Assembly (NCBI RefSeq): GCF_032911225.1
Contig: NZ_CP136600.1
Coordinates: 2,604,001-2,668,000 of the forward strand
Source of the DNA: Thalassotalea fonticola
GTDB taxonomy: Bacteria > Pseudomonadota > Gammaproteobacteria > Enterobacterales > Alteromonadaceae
Direction of reading: 5' to 3'
Length of the DNA stretch: 64,000 nucleotides
Part shown: one piece after another, positions 50,094 through 60,305 of the stretch
Layout: each line of letters opens with the position of its first letter
How positions within the stretch are numbered: position 1 is the stretch's first letter
The notes under the pieces: model-generated
What the model was told of the DNA's origin: nothing
What the model saw: only the letters and a program-made list of their open reading frames with translations
Database searches by the model: none
Position numbers and translations under genes: made by a program

Positions 50094-53000
50094 ATGTTCA
50101 GCCAATCGCTCATTGCTTCCATTATTTTGCTTATTGCTCTGCTCGTTTTTGTGATTAAAAAAATTCACTCCCAAACTCAAAAAAAACTGACCGACATCTT
50201 ACAAGACTCTGAATCGAAACGACTCGTTGTTGGCGCCATAGGCCTATTTTTACTGATCATTTCGGTGATCATTTACTATGGATTAACGCAAATAAAGCAG
50301 CAAATAAACGCCCAGGCGAGTGAATCTTTAATTACCGTAGTTGAAGCAGCAGAATCTTCATTGGAAACCTGGTATGAAGCTCGTGTCGCCTCTATCCATT
50401 TGTTATCAGAAGATCATGAAAACATTATCCAAGCCGAGCAATTGGTAAAACTGCCGAAGGATCGGATTAAAGCCAATCCCCACCTGATCAGATTACGTGA
50501 TTATTTTAACGAATTGCCCGACGAATATCGCAACATTGGCTTTTTCATTATTTCCAAAGACAGGTACAACTATGCGTCTTTTCGTGATTCAAACTTAGGG
50601 CAGATAAATATCATCCAACAGCACAGACCTAAATTGTTAGATCGAGTGTTTGCGGGTGAAACCGTATTGATACCGCCAATTAGAAGTGACGTCCCTCTGT
50701 ATGAAGTACAGAAAGGTTTAGGCGCGCATAATACCACCATGTTTATTGCCGCTCCGATGAAAAACAGTAAAGGTGAGATCTTTGCTGCCATAACTATACG
50801 TATCGACCCCTTTAAGGAATTATTTAATATTGCTAAAGCAGGTCGTGTTGGCCTGAGCGGGGAGACGTACTTTACCGACGAAAATGGCTTATTAATTTCC
50901 AGTAGCCGTTTTGAAAAAGATCTTGCCGCCGTTGGCCTGTTAACCGGTGGTCAGTCAAGCATTTTAAATGTGCATCTGCGTGACCCTGGATTTTTACTCA
51001 CCCCGGATAATCCGTATGTTGAATCTAATGCGGATTTGCCACTGACATTAAGTGCTGCGCAACTGAGTCAACATCAAGATGGTGCTAATATGAATGGTTA
51101 CCGGGATTACCGAGGCCAAACGGTGCTTGGTGCCTGGCGTTGGAATGACAATATTGGCTTTGGCATCATCACTGAAATCGATCTCAAAGAAGTGCAGCAG
51201 GGCTATACCAAGTTAAGATTTACCATAGTATCGGTGTTGATCAGTATTATCATATTAACCGCGTTGTTGGCCAATATCGCCATGAACATAGTCAAGCGGA
51301 TGAATTTAAATTTGCTAAAGGCCAATTCCGATTTAGAGTCACGGGTAGCACAAAGAACCCAAGAATTATCAGACCGCGAGAGTAAACTTTGGGATCTTTA
51401 CGAAAATTCTCCGGTAGCCAATGCCACAGTATTAACCACAGGAAAGTTCAGTAAACATAATAGTGTGTTCGCCGAACTTACCGGACATAGTCGTACAGAT
51501 TTTGATTCTCTGCACTGGCAAGATTTATTGCCTGCCGATGAAACTGCAAAACAAGGTTTAAAGCTGTTCCAGTCGGCCGTTGAAGGAATTTCTCAAAAAG
51601 ATATTAATATCACCATTCTAAATACCAAAGGTGAACCTTTGCAAATAGCTGCATCAGCGATACCAGCAAACAATAGTGATGAGATCCGTTTATCTTTAGT
51701 TGATATAAGCCAGCGCGAAGAAGCCCTCAGCAAACTGTCTGAAAACGAACAGAAGTTTCGCTCAATTATTACCAATTTGCCTGGTACTGTATTTCGTTAT
51801 GAATTATTTGATAACTGGCGTGAACATAGCCCGATTATTTACATCTCCGACAAAATTAGAAATATCACCGGCTATAATGCTGCTGATTATTTAGGGGAGA
51901 ACCCGCGACGAAGCATTAAATCAATTGCCTATAAAGATGACTGGGCAGAAGTTGAAAAACAAGTGGACATCGCCATCTCCGAAAGCAAGCCGGTTGACAT
52001 TCAGTTTCGCTTATCCAACAAAAATGGCGAATGCCGAGTTATCGTATTAAAGGCTTTGGCGTTGATTGATCAACAAAGTAAGCGTCAATATTTTGACGGT
52101 GTGCTGGTCGATATTACCGAGCAAGTACAATTAAAAGCGGATTTACGTGAAAGTGAATATCGCTCTAAAACCATTTTGAAAAGTATCGGCGATGGAGTTG
52201 TGGTCATCGACAGCAAAGGCATAGTGCAAGAATTTAGCCCGGCGGCCGAGCAAATGTTTGGTTATAGCGCCAATGAAATGATTGGCCATAACATTAATCG
52301 TATTCAACCCGATGACATTGCCCTGCAACACGATAAGTTTTTAAACAATTATAAGGGCGAAAAAACATCGTCTGTGGTGGGCAATATTAGCGAATTACAA
52401 GGCCAACATAAAAATGGCAGGGTCATTCCCATCGATTTATCGGTCAGAGAAACGGTGCTGGATAACCAGAAAATGTTTATCGGGGTTATCCGTGATGTCA
52501 GCGACCGACATCAACAGGAGAAGTTGCTTAAAGAAAGTGAAGAACGGTTAGACGCTGCCACTTATGGTGCTCGCATCGGTTTATGGGAATTTTTCCCTGA
52601 AAAAGGAAATGCTCGAGTCAATACCATGTGGGCAACCATGCTCGGTTATGCGCCAAGTGAAATCATGGAAAAAAATGAAAAATGGTCCTTTATTAAAGGC
52701 GGCTTAAAAACCTGGCGTGAACTTATTCATCCCGATGATTGGGATCACACAGAACAAAATATGCAAACTTACCTAAAAGGTAATGACCAGGAATTTAGGC
52801 ATGAATTTCGCATTCGCTGTAAGGATGGCCAATATAAATGGATACTCGATATTGGCCGCACTACCGAAAACGATGAACAGGGGCTACCGTCTCGTATTTG
52901 CGGTGTGCATATTGATATCACCGAGCGCAAGCAATTAGAGCTTAATTATGAAAAAGCCAAGTTTACCGCCGAAGATGCCAACCGGGCAAAATCTGATTTC

Positions 53001-55160
53001 CTTGCCAATATGTCGCATGAAATCAGAACCCCGATGAATGCCATAATTGGTATGTCGCATCTGGCGTTAGCAACCGAACTCAATAAGAAGCAACGTAATT
53101 ATATAGACAAAGTACATCGTAGTGCCGAATCCTTGTTGGGCATTATTAATGATATTCTTGATTTTTCTAAAATTGAAGCCGGCAAATTGGATATCGAAAC
53201 TATCGAGTTTGACCTTGGTGATGTATTGGAAAATCTAGTCAATTTTGTCAGTATAAAAGCGGAAGAAAAACAGCTCGAATTACTGTTTGATATCGAGCAA
53301 GATCTGCCAATGGCACTAGTTGGCGATCCGTTACGTTTGACTCAGATATTAATTAATTTGGCCAATAATGCAGTCAAATTCACCGATGATGGTGAAGTGG
53401 TATTGAATATCTGCCAGCAGTTTATCAGCGAAGATTACGTGGAATTAAAATTCTCCGTTGAGGATACTGGCATTGGCATGAATGAGGACCAACAAGCAAG
53501 GTTATTTCAACCTTTCACTCAAGCAGATGCCTCAACCACAAGAAAACACGGCGGTACAGGTTTAGGCCTGGCGATTTCGAAAAAAATAGTTAGCTTAATG
53601 GGCGGTGAAATATCTCTAGAAAGTGAGCTGGGCAAAGGGAGTATATTTTCATTTACTGTTACTTTTAATCGCCAACAAGCAAAAGAGAAAAAACAGTTAA
53701 TTCCAGCTAAGCAAATTACTCGAGTATTAGTTGTTGATGATAACGCCCACGCCAGAGAAATATTTTCTAAAATGGCAATGTCTTTAGGCTATGACGTTGC
53801 AACTGCAGAAAATGCAGCAAAAGGGCTAGAGTTACTAAAAGATTCGGACTTACACAAGCCATTCGAATTGGTATTAATGGACTGGCAAATGCCAACTATG
53901 GACGGTATTGAAGCCATAACTATTATTGAAAACAAGCTCAATTTGAAACACCCGCCAACTATTTTCATGGTAACCGCTTATGGGCGTGAAGAACTAAATA
54001 TGCAAATAGGCCGTTTAAATGTGACCACCATTTTAACTAAGCCAGTGACTACTTCGTCGTTAAATGATGCCATTGTCGATGCTTTAGGCGCTAAACATTT
54101 TGATATTAAAGACAGCAATTCACGTAGAGATAAATCTAAGGATGCGATTAATTTATTACAAGGCGCAGATATTTTAGCCGTTGAAGATAATGAAGTTAAT
54201 CAAGAGTTGATAATGGGCCTATTAACCAACAATGGCATCAATTGTTTTCTCGCTAACAACGGCTTAGAAGCAATACAAATGATTGAAAAGCAATTTTTTG
54301 ATGGTGTATTAATGGATTGCCAAATGCCCGTAATGGATGGTTACACGGCGACGAAAAAGCTGAGAGAAAACCCGAAATTTGCTAATTTACCAATTATTGC
54401 AATGACCGCAAATGCCATGGCGGGAGATCGTGAAAAAGCCTTATCTGCAGGGATGAATGATCATATCCCTAAACCGATTAATGTCGCTGCTATGTTTCAA
54501 ATTATGGCTAATTGGATAAAACCTTTACAACAAGAAATAGAAAGCTCAGAAATTCCAGTAGAGGAGTCCACTGTTTCTCTGCCAGATTCATTACAAACCA
54601 TTGATATAGATGATGGCCTAACTAGAACAATGGGTGATAAAAAGCTTTATCTAAAATTGTTAATTAAGTTTAGCGAAGGCCAGCAAGACTTTATCGAACA
54701 ATACAACAACGCTTTAGATGATAAAGATATGGAGTTAACGACTCGTTTAGCACACACACTAAAAGGCTTAGCAGGTAATATTGGCGCTAAAGAACTGCTT
54801 GTTTCGGCTCAGTTATTAGAAACACAATCAGCGACCAAGCAAGTAACGAGTAAAAGCGTACAAGACGTTGATAAAAAATTAGCATCCGTTTTGGCTGAAT
54901 TAGTACCAGTGATCAAAGAAAACCAGCAGAAGCAGTCTGTACAAACACTAGAAGTAAATATTGACGTACAGCCGATTTTAACAAAGCTTGCAACAATGCT
55001 CGATGATTATGACACTGAAACAGCTGACTATATTAATGAGCAAGAAGCTACCTTAAGAACAATAGATACAAATGGCTGGTTTAAATCATTACGTCTAGCT
55101 ATTGAAGGCTATGATTATGATCAGGCGACAGACTTGGTTAATCAGAAGATAGAAAAATAG
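50094..55160 (+). CDS. Tripartite hybrid sensor histidine kinase (Cache-PAS-HisKA-REC-REC-HPt)
   Basis: Large 1688-residue multistep phosphorelay protein. The order is: membrane segments near residues 5-21 and 46-65; a periplasmic Cache-like sensor (about 70-370); a membrane segment near 377-402; a coiled coil; about four PAS/PAC domains (about 430-960). The HisKA domain follows, with phosphorylated His975 in MSHEIRTPMN. The HATPase has N box NLANNAVKF and G boxes VEDTGIGM and GGTGLGLAI. Two receiver domains carry phospho-acceptors Asp1263 (VLMDWQMP) and Asp1408 (VLMDCQMP), and the HPt domain carries His1554 in AHTLKGLAGN. All catalytic residues look intact. No response regulator gene is adjacent, so the output partner is elsewhere and the signal is unknown. 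Confidence 0.93.
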   Translation: MFSQSLIASIILLIALLVFVIKKIHSQTQKKLTDILQDSESKRLVVGAIGLFLLIISVIIYYGLTQIKQQINAQASESLITVVEAAESSLETWYEARVASIHLLSEDHENIIQAEQLVKLPKDRIKANPHLIRLRDYFNELPDEYRNIGFFIISKDRYNYASFRDSNLGQINIIQQHRPKLLDRVFAGETVLIPPIRSDVPLYEVQKGLGAHNTTMFIAAPMKNSKGEIFAAITIRIDPFKELFNIAKAGRVGLSGETYFTDENGLLISSSRFEKDLAAVGLLTGGQSSILNVHLRDPGFLLTPDNPYVESNADLPLTLSAAQLSQHQDGANMNGYRDYRGQTVLGAWRWNDNIGFGIITEIDLKEVQQGYTKLRFTIVSVLISIIILTALLANIAMNIVKRMNLNLLKANSDLESRVAQRTQELSDRESKLWDLYENSPVANATVLTTGKFSKHNSVFAELTGHSRTDFDSLHWQDLLPADETAKQGLKLFQSAVEGISQKDINITILNTKGEPLQIAASAIPANNSDEIRLSLVDISQREEALSKLSENEQKFRSIITNLPGTVFRYELFDNWREHSPIIYISDKIRNITGYNAADYLGENPRRSIKSIAYKDDWAEVEKQVDIAISESKPVDIQFRLSNKNGECRVIVLKALALIDQQSKRQYFDGVLVDITEQVQLKADLRESEYRSKTILKSIGDGVVVIDSKGIVQEFSPAAEQMFGYSANEMIGHNINRIQPDDIALQHDKFLNNYKGEKTSSVVGNISELQGQHKNGRVIPIDLSVRETVLDNQKMFIGVIRDVSDRHQQEKLLKESEERLDAATYGARIGLWEFFPEKGNARVNTMWATMLGYAPSEIMEKNEKWSFIKGGLKTWRELIHPDDWDHTEQNMQTYLKGNDQEFRHEFRIRCKDGQYKWILDIGRTTENDEQGLPSRICGVHIDITERKQLELNYEKAKFTAEDANRAKSDFLANMSHEIRTPMNAIIGMSHLALATELNKKQRNYIDKVHRSAESLLGIINDILDFSKIEAGKLDIETIEFDLGDVLENLVNFVSIKAEEKQLELLFDIEQDLPMALVGDPLRLTQILINLANNAVKFTDDGEVVLNICQQFISEDYVELKFSVEDTGIGMNEDQQARLFQPFTQADASTTRKHGGTGLGLAISKKIVSLMGGEISLESELGKGSIFSFTVTFNRQQAKEKKQLIPAKQITRVLVVDDNAHAREIFSKMAMSLGYDVATAENAAKGLELLKDSDLHKPFELVLMDWQMPTMDGIEAITIIENKLNLKHPPTIFMVTAYGREELNMQIGRLNVTTILTKPVTTSSLNDAIVDALGAKHFDIKDSNSRRDKSKDAINLLQGADILAVEDNEVNQELIMGLLTNNGINCFLANNGLEAIQMIEKQFFDGVLMDCQMPVMDGYTATKKLRENPKFANLPIIAMTANAMAGDREKALSAGMNDHIPKPINVAAMFQIMANWIKPLQQEIESSEIPVEESTVSLPDSLQTIDIDDGLTRTMGDKKLYLKLLIKFSEGQQDFIEQYNNALDDKDMELTTRLAHTLKGLAGNIGAKELLVSAQLLETQSATKQVTSKSVQDVDKKLASVLAELVPVIKENQQKQSVQTLEVNIDVQPILTKLATMLDDYDTETADYINEQEATLRTIDTNGWFKSLRLAIEGYDYDQATDLVNQKIEK

Positions 55161-55338
55161 CTGGCACAGGTAAAGGCTCTACCCCGAAATGAGTATTTAT
55201 TTATGACCAAAGTACTATATATTAGTTATTAAAAATGCTCTTTAATAATAGCAACCTTCATGGATATCATGACTCGCCAAAACTGGTCAGACCTGATATG
55301 GTATTTATCATTAGTATTTTCAGTTAAGAGGTTTGCCT

Positions 55339-56652
55339 ATGCGCATCGTAGAAATTTTATTAGTAGAAGCTCCACATAAACCCGGGTATATGGCTAAAGT
55401 TCTGGGCGTAATTGGTGAATTTGGCGCCACTGTAGAGGGTTTAAATGCGGTTAGGCGACTAGACAAAGATACTATTTGGGAAGTTACCGTTGAATATGAT
55501 GACTCGTTAAGTATTGACGCTTTATCTGAGCAAATTAATTTATTACCCGACACTTTTATTACCGGAAAATCAGATCGCGTATTTGATCGCCACAAACAAG
55601 GTAAAATTCAAACTGTATCTCGCATTAGCATTGATTCGTTAGAAATTTTACGTGACTTGTACACTCCAGGGGTAGCCAGGGTTTGCCAAGCAATACAGCA
55701 AACGCCGAGTAAAATAAAAGAGTTTACCAACATTCAAAATACCGTAGCAATAGTGACCAACGGCACAGCCATTTTAGGTCTTGGCGATATAGGCCCAGAA
55801 GCGGGCTTGCCAGTTATGGAAGGTAAGGCGGCAATATTAGCTGAAATAGTGGGTTTATCTGGTGTTCCAATTCTAATTAAAGAAAAAGATCCGCTTAAAA
55901 TCATCGAAATTGTTGAAGCAATAGCACCATCCTTTGGCGCAATTTTATTGGAAGATATCAAAGCTCCAGAGTGTTTCACCATCGAAGACGAACTAATAAG
56001 CCGCGTACCTAAGCCAGTTTTTCATGATGATCAACATGGTACCGCAATGGTAGTTTTAGCAGCCTTACTATCAGCAACAAAGCAAACAGGTGTTGATTTA
56101 AAAGATAAAGTGTTTGGTCAAATAGGTTTAGGTGCCGCCGGTATGGGTATTTGTAATCTGCTCTTAGAATATGGTGTAAAACAAGTAGTCGGTTGTGATT
56201 TGAGTGAAGAAGCTCAAAAAAAATTAAGATCGCTAGGGGGCACTCCTATGAGCCTTGATCAGGTTATGCAAACCGCTGATGTTGTGGTTGCAACAACTGG
56301 AGTTAAAGGTTTAATAAAACCAGAAATGGTACGTGAAGGCCAAATTATTATGGCATTAACCAACCCGGATCCAGAAATAGAACCAAACGATGCTCTTGAA
56401 AATGGCGCGTTATTCGCTACCTGCGGAAAGGTTGTAAATAACATGCTAGCCTTTCCCGGGCTTTTCAAGGGTACATTAGACGCCGGAGTTATTGAAATTA
56501 CCCATCAAATGAAAATTGCCGTCTCTGAAACGTTATCAAATCTAGCAAGAGATGGTGCATTAGTCCCGGCATCGTTAAATAAAGATGCTCATAAGAAAGT
56601 TGCTGAAGCGGTTTATCAAGCTGCGATTAAGCAGAAGAATGAATTTCTTTAA
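55339..56652 (+). CDS. Malic enzyme with N-terminal ACT domain
   Basis: Oxidative decarboxylation of malate to pyruvate with NAD or NADP. The ATG at 55339 is chosen because AGAGG lies seven bases upstream; a TTG two codons earlier is possible. The 437-residue protein starts with an ACT-like regulatory domain (about residues 1-75: EILLVEAPHKPGYMAKVLGVIGEFGATVEGL). The short-form malic enzyme catalytic domain follows: LYTPGVARVC, TNGTAILGLGDIGPEAGLPVMEGKA, the divalent metal site LEDIKAPECF, FHDDQHGTA and the nucleotide fold GQIGLGAAGMGICNLLLE. It lacks the phosphotransacetylase-like domain of MaeB. The ACT domain suggests allosteric control by an amino acid or other small molecule (inference). 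Confidence 0.93.
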   Translation: MRIVEILLVEAPHKPGYMAKVLGVIGEFGATVEGLNAVRRLDKDTIWEVTVEYDDSLSIDALSEQINLLPDTFITGKSDRVFDRHKQGKIQTVSRISIDSLEILRDLYTPGVARVCQAIQQTPSKIKEFTNIQNTVAIVTNGTAILGLGDIGPEAGLPVMEGKAAILAEIVGLSGVPILIKEKDPLKIIEIVEAIAPSFGAILLEDIKAPECFTIEDELISRVPKPVFHDDQHGTAMVVLAALLSATKQTGVDLKDKVFGQIGLGAAGMGICNLLLEYGVKQVVGCDLSEEAQKKLRSLGGTPMSLDQVMQTADVVVATTGVKGLIKPEMVREGQIIMALTNPDPEIEPNDALENGALFATCGKVVNNMLAFPGLFKGTLDAGVIEITHQMKIAVSETLSNLARDGALVPASLNKDAHKKVAEAVYQAAIKQKNEFL

Positions 56653-57057
56653 CCACATCCGCAATTTTTACAGCAAATAAAGTACTAGAATTTGCTATTA
56701 TTGTTTAGCCCTGTTTATCCATATAAGCAGGGCTGACATTAATTAATATCAGCACATTTTATACCGCCGAATTTGATATCAGCTGAATATCTCGGCCAAT
56801 ACCTTAAGCCTGAACGGTCCATTATCATTCAAAAAATTAAAGTCCATTGCAATCAAAGGCATAAATAAAAACATAATATTTTTTTAAATAAAAATTATTA
56901 AAGCACTAATAAAGCCAGTTTTTTGTACTAAGATTTATCTATTGGTGGGTCGAATAATGAATCTCATTTTTTGGCATCTAGTTTGTTCGCTTATTATTAA
57001 CTAGAGCACTCAATGAGCATGTTCTTCGCTTTACTTACGAATTTTAAGGAGCGAAAT
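56653..57057. other. AT-rich spacer between malic enzyme and DUF6351 gene
   Basis: This 405-base gap holds an AGCCCTG...CAGGGCT hairpin at 56707-56734 (possible malic enzyme terminator, no T tract) and a very AT-rich part around 56870-56915. No gene is credible; the promoter of the next gene should lie near 56880-57000. Confidence 0.5.
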
Positions 57058-59226
57058 ATGGGTAAACGTAGCTTGACTGTTGCAATAATAGTGGTCTCTA
57101 GCCTTGTCATTTGCTCATTACTATTTATGCACACGTTTCCCAATAAAACCTTCGATTACCGACAAGTAAAAAAAATAGCGCCACAAACCCCCAATACTTT
57201 ACTCAACTTATCCCAGCACATCAGTAAAACCTCACGTCCACAAGAGCATTTTAATTTTCCTATCATGCTTGGTCAAATAGGGCCAATAGACTCATTATAT
57301 TCCGGCCCTGCACAATATCCTTTTTATTGCATGACCTTAGATTCATATCTTGGTCAACCATTAGTTGATAATCAACTAGGCTATGGTGTTCCCGTTTACG
57401 AAAATATTGAACACAGAGAGAAAATTATTGGCTACTCTAAAGATTGTTCTAGCCCTTCTCGTTTAAGCTATTACCACATTAATAATGATGGCGAAATTGA
57501 ATTAGTAAATGCAGCACAGCTAACGGCACCATCCACATTAACTAACAATACAAAACAATTATTACGAGTCGAGCAAGGTACTATAAACCGATTTATATAC
57601 ACTATTATTATGCCGATAAGCGCTGCAGAAATTAATAATCGATTGGCAAAGTCGCAATGGAATAAACGCTTAATTTATCAATTTAATGGCGGGTCGGGTA
57701 TTGGTTACAGGCAAGGCAGACAACGCCCTAAAAGTGTCATTGAAAGACAGCTACAACAGCTATTAGATGGCTATGCGGTAATCAGTTCAAGCGGTAACAG
57801 AACCAGCTATACGTATAATATGCTATTGGCAGAAGACACCGCCAGAAGAGTAAAACTGCAATTTACCAGTTTGTACGGCCCCCCACTTTATACTGTCGGA
57901 ATAGGTGGTTCGGGTGGCGGCTTAGCGCAATACTTAATTGCTCAAAACAGTACCGGCATACTTGATGGCATCATACCATTATATTCATACCCGGATATGA
58001 TCACTCAGACTACTTATGCGTTAGATTGCGATTTACTCAACAATTATTTTACTTTTCGCGCTAAGAAAAAAAAATCGTGGTTAGACTGGCGACGTAGACA
58101 ATCAGTAGAGGGGATGAATGCCCTCAATGATTTCCCTCAACGAGCCGCATATTTACAACCGATCAATCAAGTGTTCTCAGGGTTTGCGCCATCGTTGCCA
58201 CAGGGCAACAATGAATGCATAAATGGCTATTTTGGTTTATCCAGTTTTATTAATAACCCCAAACAAGGTTTTATCAGAGACTTCTTTCACCCAAGAGTTG
58301 TCGACAATGTTGCTTGGAGTTATTGGCAGGATTTAGTGTCAATATTAGGTACAGACCATAATGGTGATGCTTTATCGACTTGGGATAATGTTGGCGTGCA
58401 ATATGGTTTAACCGCATTAAAAAATAGCGATATCTCAGTTAAAGAATTTCTCGATGTTAATAGAAGAATTGGCAGCTGGAAAATACAGAAAAAGATGAAA
58501 GAAGAAACATTAATGACACCTTTCGGTAGAAAAATTCCTTTGTGGTTGTCGTTATGGAGTAAGCAAAACATAACAAAAATCTCCGATAAGATTGCCCCTC
58601 GACATCAAGGCTCAGTTAAAGCTATGAATGCTGCGTATTTATCTGGGCAGGTCTTTATTGGTAATGTTGATTTACCAATAATTGATGTACGACATTATTT
58701 AGAAAACGATTTAGATATGCACCATGTATCCGCTTCATTTTTTTCTCGCCTCAGGATAAAGGATGCCAACGGACATGCTAAAAACCAAGTAATTTGGATC
58801 GCCAATAAACAATACTCGCCAATTAAATCAGCATTTAAAATGATGGATGACTGGATCTTGAAAATGAAACAATCATCAACCGATGCAGTAAGCGCAAAAC
58901 CATCTGATTTAACAGACAGTTGTTTTGCCGACGATGGTGAAATTATCGATCAAGGAGAGAATACCTGGAATGGTGATTGGAATAATAAAAGCCCTGGAAT
59001 TTGTCACAAAACTTACCCAATGTTTTCCACGAGTCGAATTCAGGCAGGAGGAAGTTGGGCGGGTGACATTTTTAAATGCAAATTAATTTCAGTAGAAAAA
59101 GCCATTAGCAGGGGAATGTATGGCACAGTTGATATGAATATATATCTTGAGCACCTCAACAAAATATTTCCAACAGGAGTCTGTGATTACCAGCAAGGTG
59201 ATTTAGGACGGCCGATAAATATTTAA
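57058..59226 (+). CDS. DUF6351 family protein, probable exported alpha/beta hydrolase
   Basis: The start is the ATG at 57058, six bases after AAGGAG; an upstream in-frame ATG lacks a ribosome site. The 722-residue protein has an N-terminal signal or anchor (SLTVAIIVVSSLVICSLLFM). The body resembles DUF6351 proteins: PFYCMTLDSYLGQPLVDN, RVEQGTINRFIY, WNKRLIYQFNGGSG, and GIGGSGGGLAQY with Ser285 in a GxSxG-like elbow, then ILDGIIPLYSYPDM. The pattern suggests a serine hydrolase such as an esterase, but the substrate is unknown, and the acid and His of the triad were not located with certainty. It stands alone, between malic enzyme and rnpB. Confidence 0.75.
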   Translation: MGKRSLTVAIIVVSSLVICSLLFMHTFPNKTFDYRQVKKIAPQTPNTLLNLSQHISKTSRPQEHFNFPIMLGQIGPIDSLYSGPAQYPFYCMTLDSYLGQPLVDNQLGYGVPVYENIEHREKIIGYSKDCSSPSRLSYYHINNDGEIELVNAAQLTAPSTLTNNTKQLLRVEQGTINRFIYTIIMPISAAEINNRLAKSQWNKRLIYQFNGGSGIGYRQGRQRPKSVIERQLQQLLDGYAVISSSGNRTSYTYNMLLAEDTARRVKLQFTSLYGPPLYTVGIGGSGGGLAQYLIAQNSTGILDGIIPLYSYPDMITQTTYALDCDLLNNYFTFRAKKKKSWLDWRRRQSVEGMNALNDFPQRAAYLQPINQVFSGFAPSLPQGNNECINGYFGLSSFINNPKQGFIRDFFHPRVVDNVAWSYWQDLVSILGTDHNGDALSTWDNVGVQYGLTALKNSDISVKEFLDVNRRIGSWKIQKKMKEETLMTPFGRKIPLWLSLWSKQNITKISDKIAPRHQGSVKAMNAAYLSGQVFIGNVDLPIIDVRHYLENDLDMHHVSASFFSRLRIKDANGHAKNQVIWIANKQYSPIKSAFKMMDDWILKMKQSSTDAVSAKPSDLTDSCFADDGEIIDQGENTWNGDWNNKSPGICHKTYPMFSTSRIQAGGSWAGDIFKCKLISVEKAISRGMYGTVDMNIYLEHLNKIFPTGVCDYQQGDLGRPINI

Positions 59227-59336
59227 CATAACGTTATCGACTATCACTTTGTATCAAAGATGGCTTTAAAGCTATGGGAAAGTCGATAAACCTTCCCTAA
59301 AAGTGTAAACCTATTTTAGGGCGGGACAATTTCAAT
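59227..59336. other. Spacer with a weak hairpin between the DUF6351 gene and the rnpB repeats
   Basis: CCCTAAAA...TTTTAGGG at 59295-59321 could form a hairpin after the DUF6351 gene, but it lacks a T tract on the plus strand. The region is convergent with rnpB. Confidence 0.45.
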
Positions 59337-59376
59337 AAAAAAGCCTCTCACTTTTCAATGAGAGGCTTTCTTTTTT
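59337..59376 (-). terminator. rnpB-type terminator, outer copy
   Basis: Stem AAAGCCTCTCA/TGAGAGGCTTT with T tract on the minus strand. Identical terminators are at about 59599-59639 and 59850-59892. Confidence 0.85.
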
Positions 59377-59572
59377 AATTTAGTGAGTTGGCCGTATAAG
59401 CCGGGTTCTGTTACCTACAGTATAAATACTAAAGGCGACAATCATTCGTCTAGGCTATAAATCGCTCTATAGCTCAAGCAACCTACCCGGTTCCAACGCG
59501 AGCCACGCCGATTGGTCCCCTATTTGGTCTTGCTCCGGGTGCCAGAGTGGTAGTACCCTGCTGCGAACAGTT
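59377..59572 (-). pseudogene. Partial 3' copy of rnpB, outer
   Basis: About 190 bases equivalent to the 3' half of the RNase P RNA, from a CTGTTCGCAGCAGGGTA region to the final CGGCCAACTCAC. It has its own terminator but no 5' half. It differs from the other copies by a 10-base longer loop (TTTAGTATTTATACTG on the minus strand) and by changes in one stem (GGACCAATCGG instead of TTCCGTACGG). It is not expected to be catalytic. Confidence 0.85.
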
Positions 59573-59598
59573 ATTCGTATAATTACTATTGCATTCAA

Positions 59599-59639
59599 TA
59601 AAAAAGCCTCTCACTTTTCAATGAGAGGCTTTCTTTTTT
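59599..59639 (-). terminator. rnpB-type terminator, middle copy
   Basis: Same stem and T tract as the outer and inner copies; lies downstream of the middle partial rnpB copy on the minus strand. Confidence 0.85.
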
Positions 59640-59825
59640 AATTTAGTGAGTTGGCCGTATAAGCCGGGTTCTGTTACCTCTTACGAGGCGACAATCATTC
59701 GTCTAGGCTATAAATCGCTCTATAGCTCAAGCAACCTACCCGGTTCCAACGCGAGCCACGCCGTACGGAACCCTATTTGGTCTTGTTCCGGGTGCCAGAG
59801 TGGTAGTACCCTGCTGCGAACAGTT
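59640..59825 (-). pseudogene. Partial 3' copy of rnpB, middle
   Basis: About 186 bases nearly identical to the 3' part of rnpB; the distance to the corresponding point of the full gene is 253 bases. Where the full gene has AAACTCCACCCGG, both partial copies read CTACCACTCTGGCACCCGG. Transcripts that pass the inner terminator could carry it as a 3' extension. Confidence 0.85.
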
Positions 59826-59849
59826 ATTCGTATAATTACTATTGCATTC

Positions 59850-59892
59850 AATAAAAAAGCCTCTCACTTTTCAATGAGAGGCTTTCTTTTTT
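59850..59892 (-). terminator. rnpB: rnpB terminator, inner copy
   Basis: Stem AAAGCCTCTCA/TGAGAGGCTTT with loop and T tract on the minus strand immediately past the mature 3' end of rnpB. Confidence 0.92.
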
Positions 59893-59894
59893 AA

Positions 59895-60289
<395 letters not shown>

Positions 60290-60305
60290 GCGGGGATTGT
60301 ACCCG

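Noticed and set aside
50094..55160. Hybrid kinase as BarA or ArcB
   Set aside because: It has the tripartite layout but a Cache-like periplasmic sensor and about four PAS domains plus two receivers, unlike either protein, and no cognate regulator gene is adjacent.
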